Below, one piece after another: positions 1 to 8,866 of a stretch of 43,102 nt of DNA. The position numbers and the translations under genes were made by a program. The notes under the pieces are model-generated. The model was given only the letters and a program-made list of their open reading frames with translations, did no database searches and was not told where the DNA came from. Numbering within the stretch: the first letter of the stretch is position 1; each line of letters begins with the position of its first letter. Source of the stretch: Granulosicoccus sp. (GTDB lineage Bacteria; Pseudomonadota; Gammaproteobacteria; Granulosicoccales; Granulosicoccaceae); contig JALZVU010000066.1 of NCBI GenBank assembly GCA_023301795.1, positions 1-43,102 of the forward strand. The letters are read 5' to 3'.

Positions 1-1013
1 CCGGGGTGGCAGGCAATCAATGTGGCGTTGCGAGTCGGGTAGACATCAAATACGGTATCCAGCGTATTGCTAACGGGAACAAGATGAGCCATGGGTTCGG
101 CTTGCCATACGGACTCGCCTAGATAACTCAAGGGTTCGTACAACCCAGCACGTGATGCATAGACATAGTAAGAATCATCGCGTACCTCTAGGAGTCGAGT
201 GGCAGCCAGATCAATCTGATCGCTTAGCATGCTGTTGTGGCGCAGCACATTGAGACAGCCAGTGTAGGCAATGTTCAGCGTGTTTAGCGTGTAGTTCATT
301 GCGCCACCCAGTTGAACAAGTAGGTATTGCTTATTCATTGAGCGCACTGTGCCTTGCAGGCAACTGTCGGCGGCGCTTGCGGGGATGCGAAGGCTGTTAG
401 GTGCTCCAAAAGCAAACATCGTGTTTTCGCTATCGCTGCGCTGTTGTTTGTCGTTGTTGAAGGGGACAGCTGCGCTGGGAGCAAAGCGTAACCTGGATCC
501 GCCAGAGCGCAGATCAATCACCAGATCGCTTCTGGCTATGAAACGATGGGTAATTTCGTAGGCTAGGCGTTCACTAGGAGAGCCGGTGGCGCTGCCGGGG
601 AAAGCATAGTCGACATTGTGCCCGTCTAAGGGGTTGATTCGAGTTGCCTGAATGAGGCCGCCGATGTTCACGGCAGGTAATAGAATCAGGCAACCCCTGA
701 TATTGTCTGCACTCAATGTTCTTGCAAGTTTGTGCACCGTTACGCTGCCCTCACATTCATCACCGTGAAGCCCGGCCATGATAGTGATAACCGGCCCGTC
801 CAGATTACCCTTGATAATGCATACGGGAATCCGGACTACATGCGGCGCTCTGGATGGATCAGTGGCGGACAGTGTCAGGTGCCCGTGTTGCTTGCCAGGC
901 AGGTCGAGATCGACTGTTAACTGCGTATCGGCGTTACCCAGCAGGCCAGCGTCAAGCGGCGCAGGCGCGCTTGAGAGGTCGACGTCGATTTCCCCAGCGT
1001 TTATCGTTTTCAT
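1..1013 (-). CDS. Succinylglutamate desuccinylase/aspartoacylase-family protein (M14-like), C-terminus cut by window edge
   Basis: The frame is open from the ATG at 1013 to the left edge (337 residues seen, no stop). The family contains zinc hydrolases that remove an acyl group from N-acyl amino acids (AstE, aspartoacylase, DoeB/EutE). The N-terminal part carries GLHGDECEG at residues 82-90, the family's HxxE zinc motif (H83, E86). Residues 130-150 (GHNVDYAFPGSATGSPSERLA) match the DoeB-like region. The third zinc ligand normally lies in a D-L-H-S/A-G-G motif, but here it reads DLRSGG (R169), so catalysis is doubtful. The visible end (NATLIACHP) looks like the usual C-terminal beta domain. 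No clear Shine-Dalgarno sequence precedes the ATG. The SLC13 permease starts divergently 131 bases away and could supply a substrate. The family is fairly certain; the reaction is not. Confidence 0.82.
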   Translation of the reverse strand, partial: MKTINAGEIDVDLSSAPAPLDAGLLGNADTQLTVDLDLPGKQHGHLTLSATDPSRAPHVVRIPVCIIKGNLDGPVITIMAGLHGDECEGSVTVHKLARTLSADNIRGCLILLPAVNIGGLIQATRINPLDGHNVDYAFPGSATGSPSERLAYEITHRFIARSDLVIDLRSGGSRLRFAPSAAVPFNNDKQQRSDSENTMFAFGAPNSLRIPASAADSCLQGTVRSMNKQYLLVQLGGAMNYTLNTLNIAYTGCLNVLRHNSMLSDQIDLAATRLLEVRDDSYYVYASRAGLYEPLSYLGESVWQAEPMAHLVPVSNTLDTVFDVYPTRNATLIACHP

Positions 1014-1144
1014 GTTTGTTGCAGCGATGTAGTGTGTGTAAGAACGAATCGTGGGACCATACGGTGCTCAGGTGATGCAAGAGGCATGCAATTGAGCATG
1101 ATCTGACAGCACTGCATCGCTGTTGCCGAACGGATAAGCACGAC

Positions 1145-2923
1145 ATGAGCACACCCCAGCTACTGATTAGCGGAATTTTGTTCCTGGCCATGGTGTCGTT
1201 TGTATGGGGCAAGTGGCGGTACGATCTGGTTGCGATGTTCGCGCTGATGGCCTGTGTTGTCGCTGGGCTTGTGGAGGCCGATGCAGCGTTTGCAGGATTT
1301 GGTCACCCTGCCGTGGTTACGGTGGCGGCCGTATTGATCATCAGCAGTGCATTGAGGGATGCAGGCGTCGTTGACGAGGTGGCCAGCCGGATTAGCCATT
1401 TGACCACCTCCCCAATATTGCATATTGCCTCGTTAACAGCGGTTGTTACAGTAGCCTCCGCCTTTATGAATAACGTGGGGGCGCTGGCCTTGTTGCTGCC
1501 CATTGCGATGTCCACCGCACAGGAACGCAAACGCTCGCCGGGCCTTATTCTCATGCCACTGGCATTTGGCAGTCTGTTGGGCGGCATGATGACGTTAATT
1601 GGTACGCCACCCAATATCATCATTGCCAGTATCCGAGCAGATTACGCGGGTGAGCCGTTTGGCATGTTTGATTTTGCACCAGTGGGGCTGCCTATTGCAG
1701 TCGTTGGCTTTGCCTTCGTCACGCTGTTGGGGTGGCGTTTGATTCCGCGTGCCAGACTGGAATTCAAAGACGATGGCTCGGCCTTGTCGTCGGGTGTCTA
1801 TTTAACGGAAGCATCCGTGCCAGCAAGCTCTGCGCTGGTGGGAAAAACCCTTGGTGATCTTGATGGGTTTGGTGAAGATAACATTGAAGTTATTGGTGTA
1901 GCTGGCAAGCGACGCTTCGCGCGTGCAGTACGTGCTGACTATCCGATTGCTGAAGAGGACATTCTGATACTGCGTGCCAACCCAGATGACCTGAAGTCGT
2001 TTATGGACAAGCACAAGCTGGAGCTACGCAGCACCGCATCGCCAACGTTTATTCAGCCCTCTCCGGATAACGAAATCATGGCCGAAGGTGTGGTGCGAAA
2101 CGACTCTCAGCTTGTCGGCAAAGGTGTGGAGCATATTCGGCGTCAGACGGGCCGTACGTTAGCCCTGGTGGGTCTTGCCCGGCACGGAAGGCCTGTGACA
2201 CAACGCTTGCGCCAGCAGATTTTCAGAGAGGGCGATGTATTGCTTTTGCACGGAGATAGTGATTCTGTTGATGGGCAATTTGGCATTCTGGGGCTGTGGC
2301 CCTTGATGAGACGGCCGATCAATCTGAACCGAACTCGCAAGATAGCGCTAGCGAGTGGAATTTTTTTTGCTGCTATCTTATTAGGTATTTCAGGGTTTGT
2401 GAGTTTGCCCGTAGCGTTTATCCTTGCTGTTGGAGCCTACGTGCTAACGGGTATTCTGACGGCCAGAAAAATCTATGATGATATCGATTGGCCTGTCATT
2501 GTCTTATTGGCGGCGATGATTCCCGTTGGCAATGCTCTAACCACCACAGGCACCACGCAACTGGTGGCGCAAAGCCTGATCTCGGCTACCGAAGGGCTGT
2601 CCATACCAATCATATTGTCGCTGCTACTGATCGTTACGATGTTGCTGTCTGACGTTATCAACAACGCCGCAACTGCGCTTGTGATGGCGCCGCTGGGGAT
2701 CGCCATGGCTGAAGCGTTGAACGTTAACGTTGATCCGTTTCTGATGGCGGTGGCGGTAGGTGCATCGTGTGCTTTTCTGACCCCCATTGGTCATCAGTGC
2801 AATACTCTGGTCATGGGCCCGGGTGGGTATAAATTCAGTGACTACTGGAGAGTTGGCCTGCCTTTGGAGATAATCATAGTCATCATCAGTGTGCCCACCA
2901 TATTGTGGGCGTGGCCGTTGTAG
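1145..2923 (+). CDS. SLC13/DASS-family permease with two RCK_C domains
   Basis: A 592-residue inner-membrane protein. It has an N-terminal hydrophobic half (about residues 1-205), a hydrophilic middle with two RCK_C/TrkA-C-like segments (about 215-300 and 305-390), and a second hydrophobic half (about 400-592). This is the layout of bacterial SLC13-type anion/dicarboxylate or sulfate symporters. Membrane-half signatures include GTPPNIIIAS near residue 160 and a SDVINNAATALVMAPLG stretch near 505, the repeated hairpin regions of the family. RCK_C domains usually bind small ligands and gate transport. The ATG at 1145 is preceded only by a weak GGAT. The substrate cannot be read from sequence; dicarboxylate, sulfate or an N-acyl amino acid are all possible given the divergent AstE-like gene. 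Confidence 0.85.
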   Translation: MSTPQLLISGILFLAMVSFVWGKWRYDLVAMFALMACVVAGLVEADAAFAGFGHPAVVTVAAVLIISSALRDAGVVDEVASRISHLTTSPILHIASLTAVVTVASAFMNNVGALALLLPIAMSTAQERKRSPGLILMPLAFGSLLGGMMTLIGTPPNIIIASIRADYAGEPFGMFDFAPVGLPIAVVGFAFVTLLGWRLIPRARLEFKDDGSALSSGVYLTEASVPASSALVGKTLGDLDGFGEDNIEVIGVAGKRRFARAVRADYPIAEEDILILRANPDDLKSFMDKHKLELRSTASPTFIQPSPDNEIMAEGVVRNDSQLVGKGVEHIRRQTGRTLALVGLARHGRPVTQRLRQQIFREGDVLLLHGDSDSVDGQFGILGLWPLMRRPINLNRTRKIALASGIFFAAILLGISGFVSLPVAFILAVGAYVLTGILTARKIYDDIDWPVIVLLAAMIPVGNALTTTGTTQLVAQSLISATEGLSIPIILSLLLIVTMLLSDVINNAATALVMAPLGIAMAEALNVNVDPFLMAVAVGASCAFLTPIGHQCNTLVMGPGGYKFSDYWRVGLPLEIIIVIISVPTILWAWPL

Positions 2924-2962
2924 TGGATTTTTGTCTTATCGTAGAGCAGTTACAGGTGAACT

Positions 2963-3301
2963 ATGGCACTCATTGAGTGGGATGATTTTGAACGGGTGCA
3001 ACTGTGCGCCGGAACCATTGTGGCTGTGGATGAGTTCCCAGAGGCTAGAAAGCCTGCATGGAAGCTAACGATAGATTTTGGTACCGATATCGGACAGCGG
3101 CGCTCAAGCGCACAGATTTGCGATCTGTACGATGAGGCAACATTGTTGGGGCGGCAGGTAGTGGCCGTAGTCAACTTTCCTGAAAAGCAAATAGGCCCGT
3201 TCATGTCCCAATGCCTGGTGACCGGTATGGCGCGTGAAGATGGGGCTATCGTGCTTGTTGCTCCTATGGAGCCTGTGCCCAATGGTGCCCGTCTGGCGTA
3301 A
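2963..3301 (+). CDS. csaA: CsaA-type tRNA-binding domain protein
   Basis: A 112-residue single-domain protein of the Trbp111/CsaA OB-fold family, which binds tRNA (the same fold is appended to MetRS and PheRS beta) and has been linked to chaperone or secretion-related activity in Bacillus. Recognisable features are the start F-x-x-V-x-L-x-x-G-T-I, a central SSAQICDLY segment and the typical C-terminal end P-V-P-N-G-A-R-L. Length is normal for the family. An AGGTGA Shine-Dalgarno sequence lies about 7 bases before the ATG. It follows the permease by 39 bases on the same strand, so the two may be cotranscribed, but no functional link is evident. Confidence 0.9.
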   Translation: MALIEWDDFERVQLCAGTIVAVDEFPEARKPAWKLTIDFGTDIGQRRSSAQICDLYDEATLLGRQVVAVVNFPEKQIGPFMSQCLVTGMAREDGAIVLVAPMEPVPNGARLA

Positions 3302-3304
3302 CGT

Positions 3305-3340
3305 TGGAAGTAGCAGAGCACACGTGTGATGTCTCTACTG
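3305..3340. terminator. Weak hairpin in convergent gap
   Basis: Between the convergent csaA and secreted-protein genes, GTAG(c)AGA at 3310-3317 pairs with TCTCTAC at 3332-3338, around an inner CACACGTGTG palindrome. No T-tract follows on either strand, so this is only a possible terminator. Confidence 0.25.
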
Positions 3341-3365
3341 GGCTGAGGTCCTGTGTTACTAAAGC

Positions 3366-4130
3366 TTACTGATTGCCAAGGCTACCGGCCTGACAGATGA
3401 AACGATGCGGTGTGCGCGCCTTGATCACGCCACTACTGCCCATAGGTGTCAGAATTTGCGTGCCAAAACAATCAGAGTCGTCTTCGCCGGTCAATCGGGT
3501 ATGAACCTCAAGAGTGCCAGCATCGGTAATAGCGTGGACTAACGCTGACGAGATGGATGTCTCGCTTGATACCCAGGATGCCATGTCGTCGATGGTGGTC
3601 AGCACTGTCCATTCGCTGTTTTCATCATCGACAATTTCTGTGAAATCGCCACGATCTGTAAAAAACTGCAATGCCAGCTTACCTTTCTGGTTGTCCAGCG
3701 GGGTACTGGCTACTGCTTTCACCCCAGTGATAGTGAATGCAGGCGTCGATGATTGTGCCTGGGCCATCAAGGCTTTTAGCCGTTGATCAAGAATTCGACG
3801 TTGTGATTGCGAAAGCTTGTCGATACCGTCTCTGTCAGGCCAAGTGGTGCAGGTGTAGTTCCATGCTTCTTCATATTTTTTGTACAGGTCATAGACCCGT
3901 GCTGAGCAAAACAGTGTGTCGTTATTTGCGTACCACTTGACTTCACGAACGCCCGTTTGCGCGTAGGTTACGCTGACCTCGCACAGGTGTTGTTCACCCG
4001 GGATTTCCACTTTCAGATAACGTGTGTCGCCAGGGATCTCGCACTCGAATTCAATCGCAACAGCTGGTGCGGAAAAAACCGTGATTCCTAAGGCCAGGAA
4101 AATTGCGGGTAAAGCATAAAACACTTTCAT
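3366..4130 (-). CDS. Secreted protein of unknown function
   Basis: A 254-residue protein beginning MKVFYALPAIFLALGITVF, a typical Sec signal peptide with a probable cleavage site after A-V-A. I chose the ATG at 4130 because upstream only a TTG at 4148 extends the frame, and that would put charged residues ahead of the signal. The mature part is hydrophilic, with several cysteines in pairs that could form periplasmic disulfides (E-C-E-I, H-L-C-E-V, F-C-S-A, Y-T-C-T-T-W, D-C-F-G, F-I-C-Q). No domain is recognised. It is convergent with csaA and lies 99 bases after the alcohol dehydrogenase gene on the same strand. It is a real gene by signal peptide and codon pattern, but nothing indicates a function. 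Confidence 0.7.
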   Translation of the reverse strand: MKVFYALPAIFLALGITVFSAPAVAIEFECEIPGDTRYLKVEIPGEQHLCEVSVTYAQTGVREVKWYANNDTLFCSARVYDLYKKYEEAWNYTCTTWPDRDGIDKLSQSQRRILDQRLKALMAQAQSSTPAFTITGVKAVASTPLDNQKGKLALQFFTDRGDFTEIVDDENSEWTVLTTIDDMASWVSSETSISSALVHAITDAGTLEVHTRLTGEDDSDCFGTQILTPMGSSGVIKARTPHRFICQAGSLGNQ

Positions 4131-4229
4131 AGTGGTGGTATCAATCAATTATCGACCTGTGTTTGTGCTCAAGGTCTCAGTTGTGCGGTACATCGAGATT
4201 CGTAGTGCGGCAGTAGTGTATACCTCTCC

Positions 4230-5231
4230 TTAACCGTTGGCTGGTAACAATACAATTTTAGGCGCTGCGGTTCTGGCGTGATGAATATCCTCAAACGCCA
4301 CGGCCCCATCGCTCAAAGGGCGTGTCTCTACCCACGATAGATCTCCGATACTCTTATCTGCCAGAAGGTTCAATGCTGCCTGAAGATCGCTCAGGTTGTA
4401 CGTGTAGTTTCCAATAAAACTAACCTCTTGTAATGTCAGTCGGCGTGTATCCAGTCCCGCCTCATTGTCTTGCAGCCCGATGTGGGAGATAACCCCACCT
4501 GTTCGCACCAGTGCGCTGGCAGTTTTTCGGGTTATGCCACTGCCAACTGCATCAATCACCAGTTCGAAGTGATTTTGCGCAGGCAGCTCTTTACCCAAAG
4601 GATCGTAGACATTGGCGTCACACATGGCATTCAGGCTTTTGCGTCGCGGAGCGCTGGTCTCGGCAATGCTGATGTGTCGCGCGCCTTTTTGCGCTAAGAG
4701 CAGGGCGGCTAGTGCGCCAATTGCACCACCACCGATCACAAGCGTGCGGCATTCTGAAATAGGCCTGCTGAGTATTTTCTCTGCCAGATGTATGGCATGA
4801 AGAGAGACAGCGGTGGGTTCCATAAGGCTGGCGTGTATGGCTGACAGGGAATCTGGAATGGTGAACAGATTACTGTCTGGTACGCTAATGAGTTCTGCGT
4901 AACCCCCCGCACGGCCCAGGCCTAGCAAGTCGCGTTGTGCACACAGATTGGGTAATCCGGCGCGACAATCAGAACAGTTTGCACACGAAATTAATGGGTT
5001 GATGGCAACGCGGCGACCTGCGTGAGGTCCTCCTTCGACAATGCCAGCCAGTTCATGTCCCAAGATCATTGGAGGGACTCGGCGGGCATCGTGCCCATGC
5101 CAGGCGTGCATGTCTGATCCGCAGATGCCCGATGCCTCTATTCGAACCAGTGACTCGCCAATGCCAACCTCAGGTGTTGGTTCATCACGCAATTGCATTG
5201 ACTGCGTGCCGGTGTAGACGAGTGCTTTCAT
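4230..5231 (-). CDS. Zinc-dependent alcohol/polyol dehydrogenase (MDR family)
   Basis: A 333-residue medium-chain dehydrogenase of the threonine/sorbitol dehydrogenase type. The catalytic zinc motif is GICGSDMH (C37) with GHE at 58-60. The structural zinc cysteines are present at C83, C86, C89 and C97 (SCANCSDC...C). The Rossmann nucleotide-binding loop is VIGGGAIGALAA near residue 170. It should oxidise a secondary alcohol, polyol or hydroxy acid with NAD(P). It follows the TRAP permease genes on the same strand by about 120 bases, so it may act on the imported substrate or its product. A hairpin at 5306-5334 lies between them. The substrate is not predictable. Confidence 0.88.
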   Translation of the reverse strand: MKALVYTGTQSMQLRDEPTPEVGIGESLVRIEASGICGSDMHAWHGHDARRVPPMILGHELAGIVEGGPHAGRRVAINPLISCANCSDCRAGLPNLCAQRDLLGLGRAGGYAELISVPDSNLFTIPDSLSAIHASLMEPTAVSLHAIHLAEKILSRPISECRTLVIGGGAIGALAALLLAQKGARHISIAETSAPRRKSLNAMCDANVYDPLGKELPAQNHFELVIDAVGSGITRKTASALVRTGGVISHIGLQDNEAGLDTRRLTLQEVSFIGNYTYNLSDLQAALNLLADKSIGDLSWVETRPLSDGAVAFEDIHHARTAAPKIVLLPANG

Positions 5232-5305
5232 GCTTGGAAAATCCAGAGTAGCAAGCCGCTATGTGTGGCTTGATGATCGATGATCAGATACGTGAAGGGC
5301 AATGT

Positions 5306-5334
5306 GGGCACTTGGCTTTGGAGGCCAAGTGCCC
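5306..5334. terminator. Hairpin between TRAP permease and alcohol dehydrogenase
   Basis: GGGCACTTGGC (5306-5316) and GCCAAGTGCCC (5324-5334) form a perfect 11-bp stem with a 7-base loop. Neither strand has a T-run after it, so it could be a weak terminator, a processing site or an mRNA 3'-end stabiliser within a dctPQM-dehydrogenase operon. Confidence 0.5.
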
Positions 5335-5354
5335 GGCTGTCTTTTGGACAGCTT

Positions 5355-6722
5355 CTAGTTAGCCAGCAATGCTGCCGCTTGCGCGTCAAAGTAGCCAGGT
5401 AACCAAAGGGCGATCATGGGGAATGTAATGATCAGAATAAGCCCGAATAGCTGAATCACCATGAACTGCATCATGCCGAAATAGATATCCTTCAAATCCC
5501 ATTCTGGTACCACACCCTTTAGAAAGTATGCGCTGAGCGCCACGGGGGGCGATAGCCAGGCGGTTTGTAGATTCACCGCCACCAGTATTCCGAACCAGAT
5601 GAGCCGATCCTGAGGGTCAGCCAGTACCCCCGTAAATTCCAGGCTCTCTACCAATGGCAGCAGGATGGGTACGATGATAAGAACAATCGGCACCCACTCC
5701 AGCGGCCAACCCAACAGGAAGATCAACGCCATGATGATCAACAGGATCATGTACGGCGAGAACTCCAGAGTAAGCAGGTATTCGGTGAGCATTGTGGGTG
5801 TGCCCAACTTGGAGAACACCGCGCCAAAGAAGTTGGACGCAGCTACCAGGAACAGAATAAGCACTGAAATTTCCAGCGTTTTTATTAGCGCATCGCGAAA
5901 CTTGGTGAAGGTCAGTTTACGATAGGCAACCGTCAGCAAGAATGCGCCGAATGCTCCCATTGCAGCACCTTCTGTGGGTGTTGCTAGCCCGAGAAGAATA
6001 CTGCCCAGCGCAAAGCCTACCAGAGCGGCAGGAGGCACTAGACCTAGTGAAAATTCGCGCACAATGATCCACATCGATTCAGCGCGATACTCTTCGGGCA
6101 GCGCAGGCCCAAGGGACGGATTGATAGAGCAACGAACCAGCGCATAGCCAACGTAGAGCATGGCCATCATCATGCCTGGAATAATGGCAGCGGCAAACAG
6201 ATCAGTCACGGGGACCTCAAGGATCGGTCCCATAACCACCAGCATGATGCTGGGTGGTATGAGAATACCCAGAGTGCCACCGGCAGTGATTGCGCCGGCC
6301 GAAAGCTGCACATCGTAGCCGCTTCGGTTCATGGTCTTGGCGGCCATGATCCCAAGGATTGTGACCGATGCACCCACGATACCTGTGGCTGCAGCGAAGA
6401 TTGTCGACACGAACAGAACAGCGATATACAACGATCCACGTACCCGCGACAGCATAAGTTGAACTGCGGTAAACAGGCGTTCCATCAAGCCCGCCTGTTC
6501 CATGAGGATACCCATGAAAATAAACAGTGGTACGGCTGAGAGTGTTTGTTCCATCATCGCGCTGTTGAACTGCAACATTTCGAGATAGAACGTGAGCTGA
6601 CCGAAACCCCAATAACCGAATACGGTACCTAGGAAAATCAATGTGAACGAGATGGGAAAGCCGATGAAGATCGCAAACAGCATGGTCCCGATCATGAATA
6701 GGCCAATAATTTCAGGGCTCAT
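5355..6722 (-). CDS. dctM: TRAP transporter large permease (DctM)
   Basis: A 455-residue polytopic protein, the 12-helix transport subunit of a TRAP system. Family features include GLMERLF near residue 75, GIVGASVTILG near 110, GGTLGILIPPSIMLVVMG near 150 and the conserved end region LQTAWLSPPVALSAYFLKG. I place the start at the ATG at 6722. It overlaps the DctQ stop as ATGA and has GGGAG 9 bases upstream; the ATG at 6731 lies directly on that GGGAG and is less likely. It works with the receptor and small permease encoded upstream to import an organic anion using the Na+ gradient. Confidence 0.93.
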   Translation of the reverse strand: MSPEIIGLFMIGTMLFAIFIGFPISFTLIFLGTVFGYWGFGQLTFYLEMLQFNSAMMEQTLSAVPLFIFMGILMEQAGLMERLFTAVQLMLSRVRGSLYIAVLFVSTIFAAATGIVGASVTILGIMAAKTMNRSGYDVQLSAGAITAGGTLGILIPPSIMLVVMGPILEVPVTDLFAAAIIPGMMMAMLYVGYALVRCSINPSLGPALPEEYRAESMWIIVREFSLGLVPPAALVGFALGSILLGLATPTEGAAMGAFGAFLLTVAYRKLTFTKFRDALIKTLEISVLILFLVAASNFFGAVFSKLGTPTMLTEYLLTLEFSPYMILLIIMALIFLLGWPLEWVPIVLIIVPILLPLVESLEFTGVLADPQDRLIWFGILVAVNLQTAWLSPPVALSAYFLKGVVPEWDLKDIYFGMMQFMVIQLFGLILIITFPMIALWLPGYFDAQAAALLAN

Positions 6723-7405
6723 ACTGGCCATCTCCCGCGTGTTGCTGCGTACCAGCTTTTAAGTGATTCAGAAATGCCCTGCATGATCAGAAAGAAGGCG
6801 CCGATGGGTATAGCTGAACGAATAGGGCCAAGTTGTGGCATCCACGCGGTGTCCATCGCACGTTCCCCACGTGACCAGGCACTCCATGCGTATTCTGCGC
6901 CGTAATAGAATAGAAAGCCCATAGCCACGAAGTAAAGCGTGACGTATAAGATTAGGTCGATGATGCCTTGTGTGCGGTCAGACCAGTTGCGGTAGATAAA
7001 ATCTGCGCGGATGTGAACACCCTTTGACAAGGCGTAGCCGGCTCCAAGCATAAACAGCGAGCCGTACAACATCCGGCTTACATCGTAAGCCCATAGGGTA
7101 GGTGCGGGTTGTAACTGACTCTTGGCTTCCGGATTAGTGAACACTCTGACGAGCTCTTCATACCAGCCTACCGGGGAGACGCCAAATTTTCTGACTATAA
7201 CCTCGTATACCATCGCAAGGCACAAAGGCACGATAAACCAACAGACCGTCTTGCCGACATAGTCATTCATGGTATCGATAAAACCAATGATCTTGCGGTG
7301 CGCAGGATTCATGTCCTCGGGCAATTGCCCGGGCGCTGCCGAACGCCGTTCAGCGATCAGCTCATCCGCAATTTCAAGCTTTGCGGGGTCGATGTCTTCA
7401 GCCAT
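6719..7405 (-). CDS. dctQ: TRAP transporter small permease (DctQ)
   Basis: A 228-residue membrane protein with a hydrophilic N-terminus of about 40 residues, then four hydrophobic segments (about 50-75, 105-125, 135-165, 190-210). It is somewhat longer than the usual 160-200 residues because of the N-terminal tail and an insertion after the first helix. DctQ forms the permease complex with DctM. Its stop overlaps the DctM start by four bases (ATGA), which implies translational coupling. It lies 257 bases after the receptor gene, behind two hairpins that probably lower permease expression relative to the receptor. Confidence 0.88.
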   Translation of the reverse strand: MAEDIDPAKLEIADELIAERRSAAPGQLPEDMNPAHRKIIGFIDTMNDYVGKTVCWFIVPLCLAMVYEVIVRKFGVSPVGWYEELVRVFTNPEAKSQLQPAPTLWAYDVSRMLYGSLFMLGAGYALSKGVHIRADFIYRNWSDRTQGIIDLILYVTLYFVAMGFLFYYGAEYAWSAWSRGERAMDTAWMPQLGPIRSAIPIGAFFLIMQGISESLKSWYAATRGRWPV

Positions 7406-7560
7406 TTACGAAACACCTTTGTCTAAATATTGAGTGGTAGACCACCGCTGCGCAGGCGTGGCGCACGGCTTGGTCGAGAGAATATCGAGTCGGAACTAAG
7501 GGTTGGAGCTATAGTTTGCAACTATGGTTCTCTTGGCAAGTGCCAGAAACCAAACATCAC

Positions 7561-7597
7561 AAAGAAAACAGGCTCCGAGGATAATCCGCGGAGCCTG
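7561..7597 (-). terminator. Intrinsic terminator downstream of dctP
   Basis: Read on the minus strand, AGGCTCCG and CGGAGCCT form an 8-bp stem around an 11-base loop, followed by the T-rich tail TGTTTTCTTT. This is a convincing Rho-independent terminator or attenuator between dctP and dctQ. Confidence 0.7.
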
Positions 7598-7612
7598 AGG
7601 GGCGTTTCAAGT

Positions 7613-7644
7613 AAACCGTAGAGTGGTGAACCACCTACGGTTTT
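7613..7644 (-). terminator. Long hairpin directly after dctP
   Basis: AAACCGTAG and CTACGGTTT flank GTGGT-TC-ACCAC, giving a roughly 14-bp stem with one bulged base and a 2-base loop, 20 bases past the dctP stop. It probably stabilises the receptor mRNA 3' end or terminates part of transcription. Confidence 0.6.
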
Positions 7645-7662
7645 ACTGCCACTAAGCCGACT

Positions 7663-8763
7663 CTATTTCAGGGAGTTAGCGTACGCATTACCCAGAGCTG
7701 CATTGGATGTTTGCGCGCCAGCCCAAAATGGTACAGCGGTTTCGGCGAAATCTTTCATCGAAGTCCATACTTCAGCGAAGAACTCGTTCTCGGCAGCGTT
7801 CTTTTCAAGCGTAGCATTGGCCGCAGCCATGTACTCTGTGAAGTAGTCTGCTGGCGTGTCATGCAGAATAACGCCTTCGTTATCAACAAGATTTTTCAGT
7901 GCCTTACCGTTTTCGTAAATGCGGTAGCTCATGGACTTGCTCAAAGAAGCATCAGCAGCAACTTCCATTGCTTTTTGCTGCAGAGGAGTCAGCTTGTCCC
8001 AGACGTCACCGTTAAGGTACATGTCAGCGTTTACGACTACTTGATGCAGGCCTTGCAGGTAGTAATGCTTGAGTACTTTCTGAAAGCCAAAAACGCTGTC
8101 AGGTTTTGGGCAGCACCATTCAGCAGCATCGATAGTGCCTTTTTCCAGAGCAGGCAAGATATCACCACCACCCATCGCCACTGCAGCTACACCGATATCA
8201 TTGTAGGTCTGGCCAGGAATGCCGGGAGGTGCACGGAAACGTAGTTTGCGAAAATCATCCATGCTCTCGATAGGCTCCTTGAACCAACCCAAAGCTTCAG
8301 GACCCACAGGCTGTAGCATGAGACCTTTTACGTTGAGACCCATCTCGTCCCAAAGGCGGTCGTACAGTTCGCGCCCGCCGGCGTATTGAAACCATGACAG
8401 GAAGGCGATGTTATCAATGCCCACACCGGCACCCGCGACAGGCGAACCGAATAACATAGCTGCAGGGTGCTTGCCCGACCAGTAGTGAGTCCAGGCAAAT
8501 CCACCGTCTAGAAGGCCTTTGTCTACGGCATCCATGATGTCAGCGCCGGCAACGACTGAGTTGTTGGGGAGCACTTCGATGTTGATCTCACCATCAGTTA
8601 GTGCGCTAACGGTGGCCGCGAAGTCCTTGAGCATAACGATCTCATCAGCCTTGTCGCCAAGAACTGACTGGATCTTTATTGTGGTGGCCGCCTGAGCGGT
8701 AAGAGTGGTAATAGCCGTAAGTACGACCGACGCGCCGATCGTTTTGAGCAGTTTGCTGCGCAT
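7663..8763 (-). CDS. dctP: TRAP transporter substrate-binding protein (DctP/TakP-like)
   Basis: A 366-residue periplasmic receptor with a Sec signal peptide of about 25 residues ending A-Q-A-A. The mature protein has the DctP fold signatures: an FRAPPGIPG segment near residue 178, with the substrate-carboxylate arginine of the family, and D-A-A-E-W-C-C near 213. These resemble the branch that binds 2-oxo or hydroxy monocarboxylates (TakP, lactate receptors), so the ligand is probably an organic acid; this is inference. A strong GGAGGA lies 7 bases before the ATG. It is first in the operon and is followed by two hairpins, as expected for a receptor made in excess of its permease. Confidence 0.92.
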   Translation of the reverse strand: MRSKLLKTIGASVVLTAITTLTAQAATTIKIQSVLGDKADEIVMLKDFAATVSALTDGEINIEVLPNNSVVAGADIMDAVDKGLLDGGFAWTHYWSGKHPAAMLFGSPVAGAGVGIDNIAFLSWFQYAGGRELYDRLWDEMGLNVKGLMLQPVGPEALGWFKEPIESMDDFRKLRFRAPPGIPGQTYNDIGVAAVAMGGGDILPALEKGTIDAAEWCCPKPDSVFGFQKVLKHYYLQGLHQVVVNADMYLNGDVWDKLTPLQQKAMEVAADASLSKSMSYRIYENGKALKNLVDNEGVILHDTPADYFTEYMAAANATLEKNAAENEFFAEVWTSMKDFAETAVPFWAGAQTSNAALGNAYANSLK

Positions 8764-8792
8764 GCAGTTTCCTCCAGTGTGGTGACAGGGAT

Positions 8793-8812
8793 GTCGCCTT
8801 TAGTTAGGCGAC
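8793..8812 (-). promoter_or_regulatory. Leader hairpin upstream of dctP
   Basis: GTCGCC (8793-8798) pairs with GGCGAC (8807-8812), extended by one T-A pair, in the leader about 30 bases before dctP. Its role is unknown; it could be an mRNA stability element. Confidence 0.35.
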
Positions 8813-8866
8813 TATCCAATAAACACAGTTGCTCCCATCTATTTTGTGATGGTGGACACCTGTGTA

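Noticed and set aside
1014-1144. Possible small gene between the AstE-like and permease genes
   Set aside because: Frames here extend from neighbouring genes and lack ribosome sites; it is more likely a divergent promoter region.
7711-8244. 177-codon plus-strand frame opposite dctP
   Set aside because: No recognisable protein content; dctP is clear on the minus strand.
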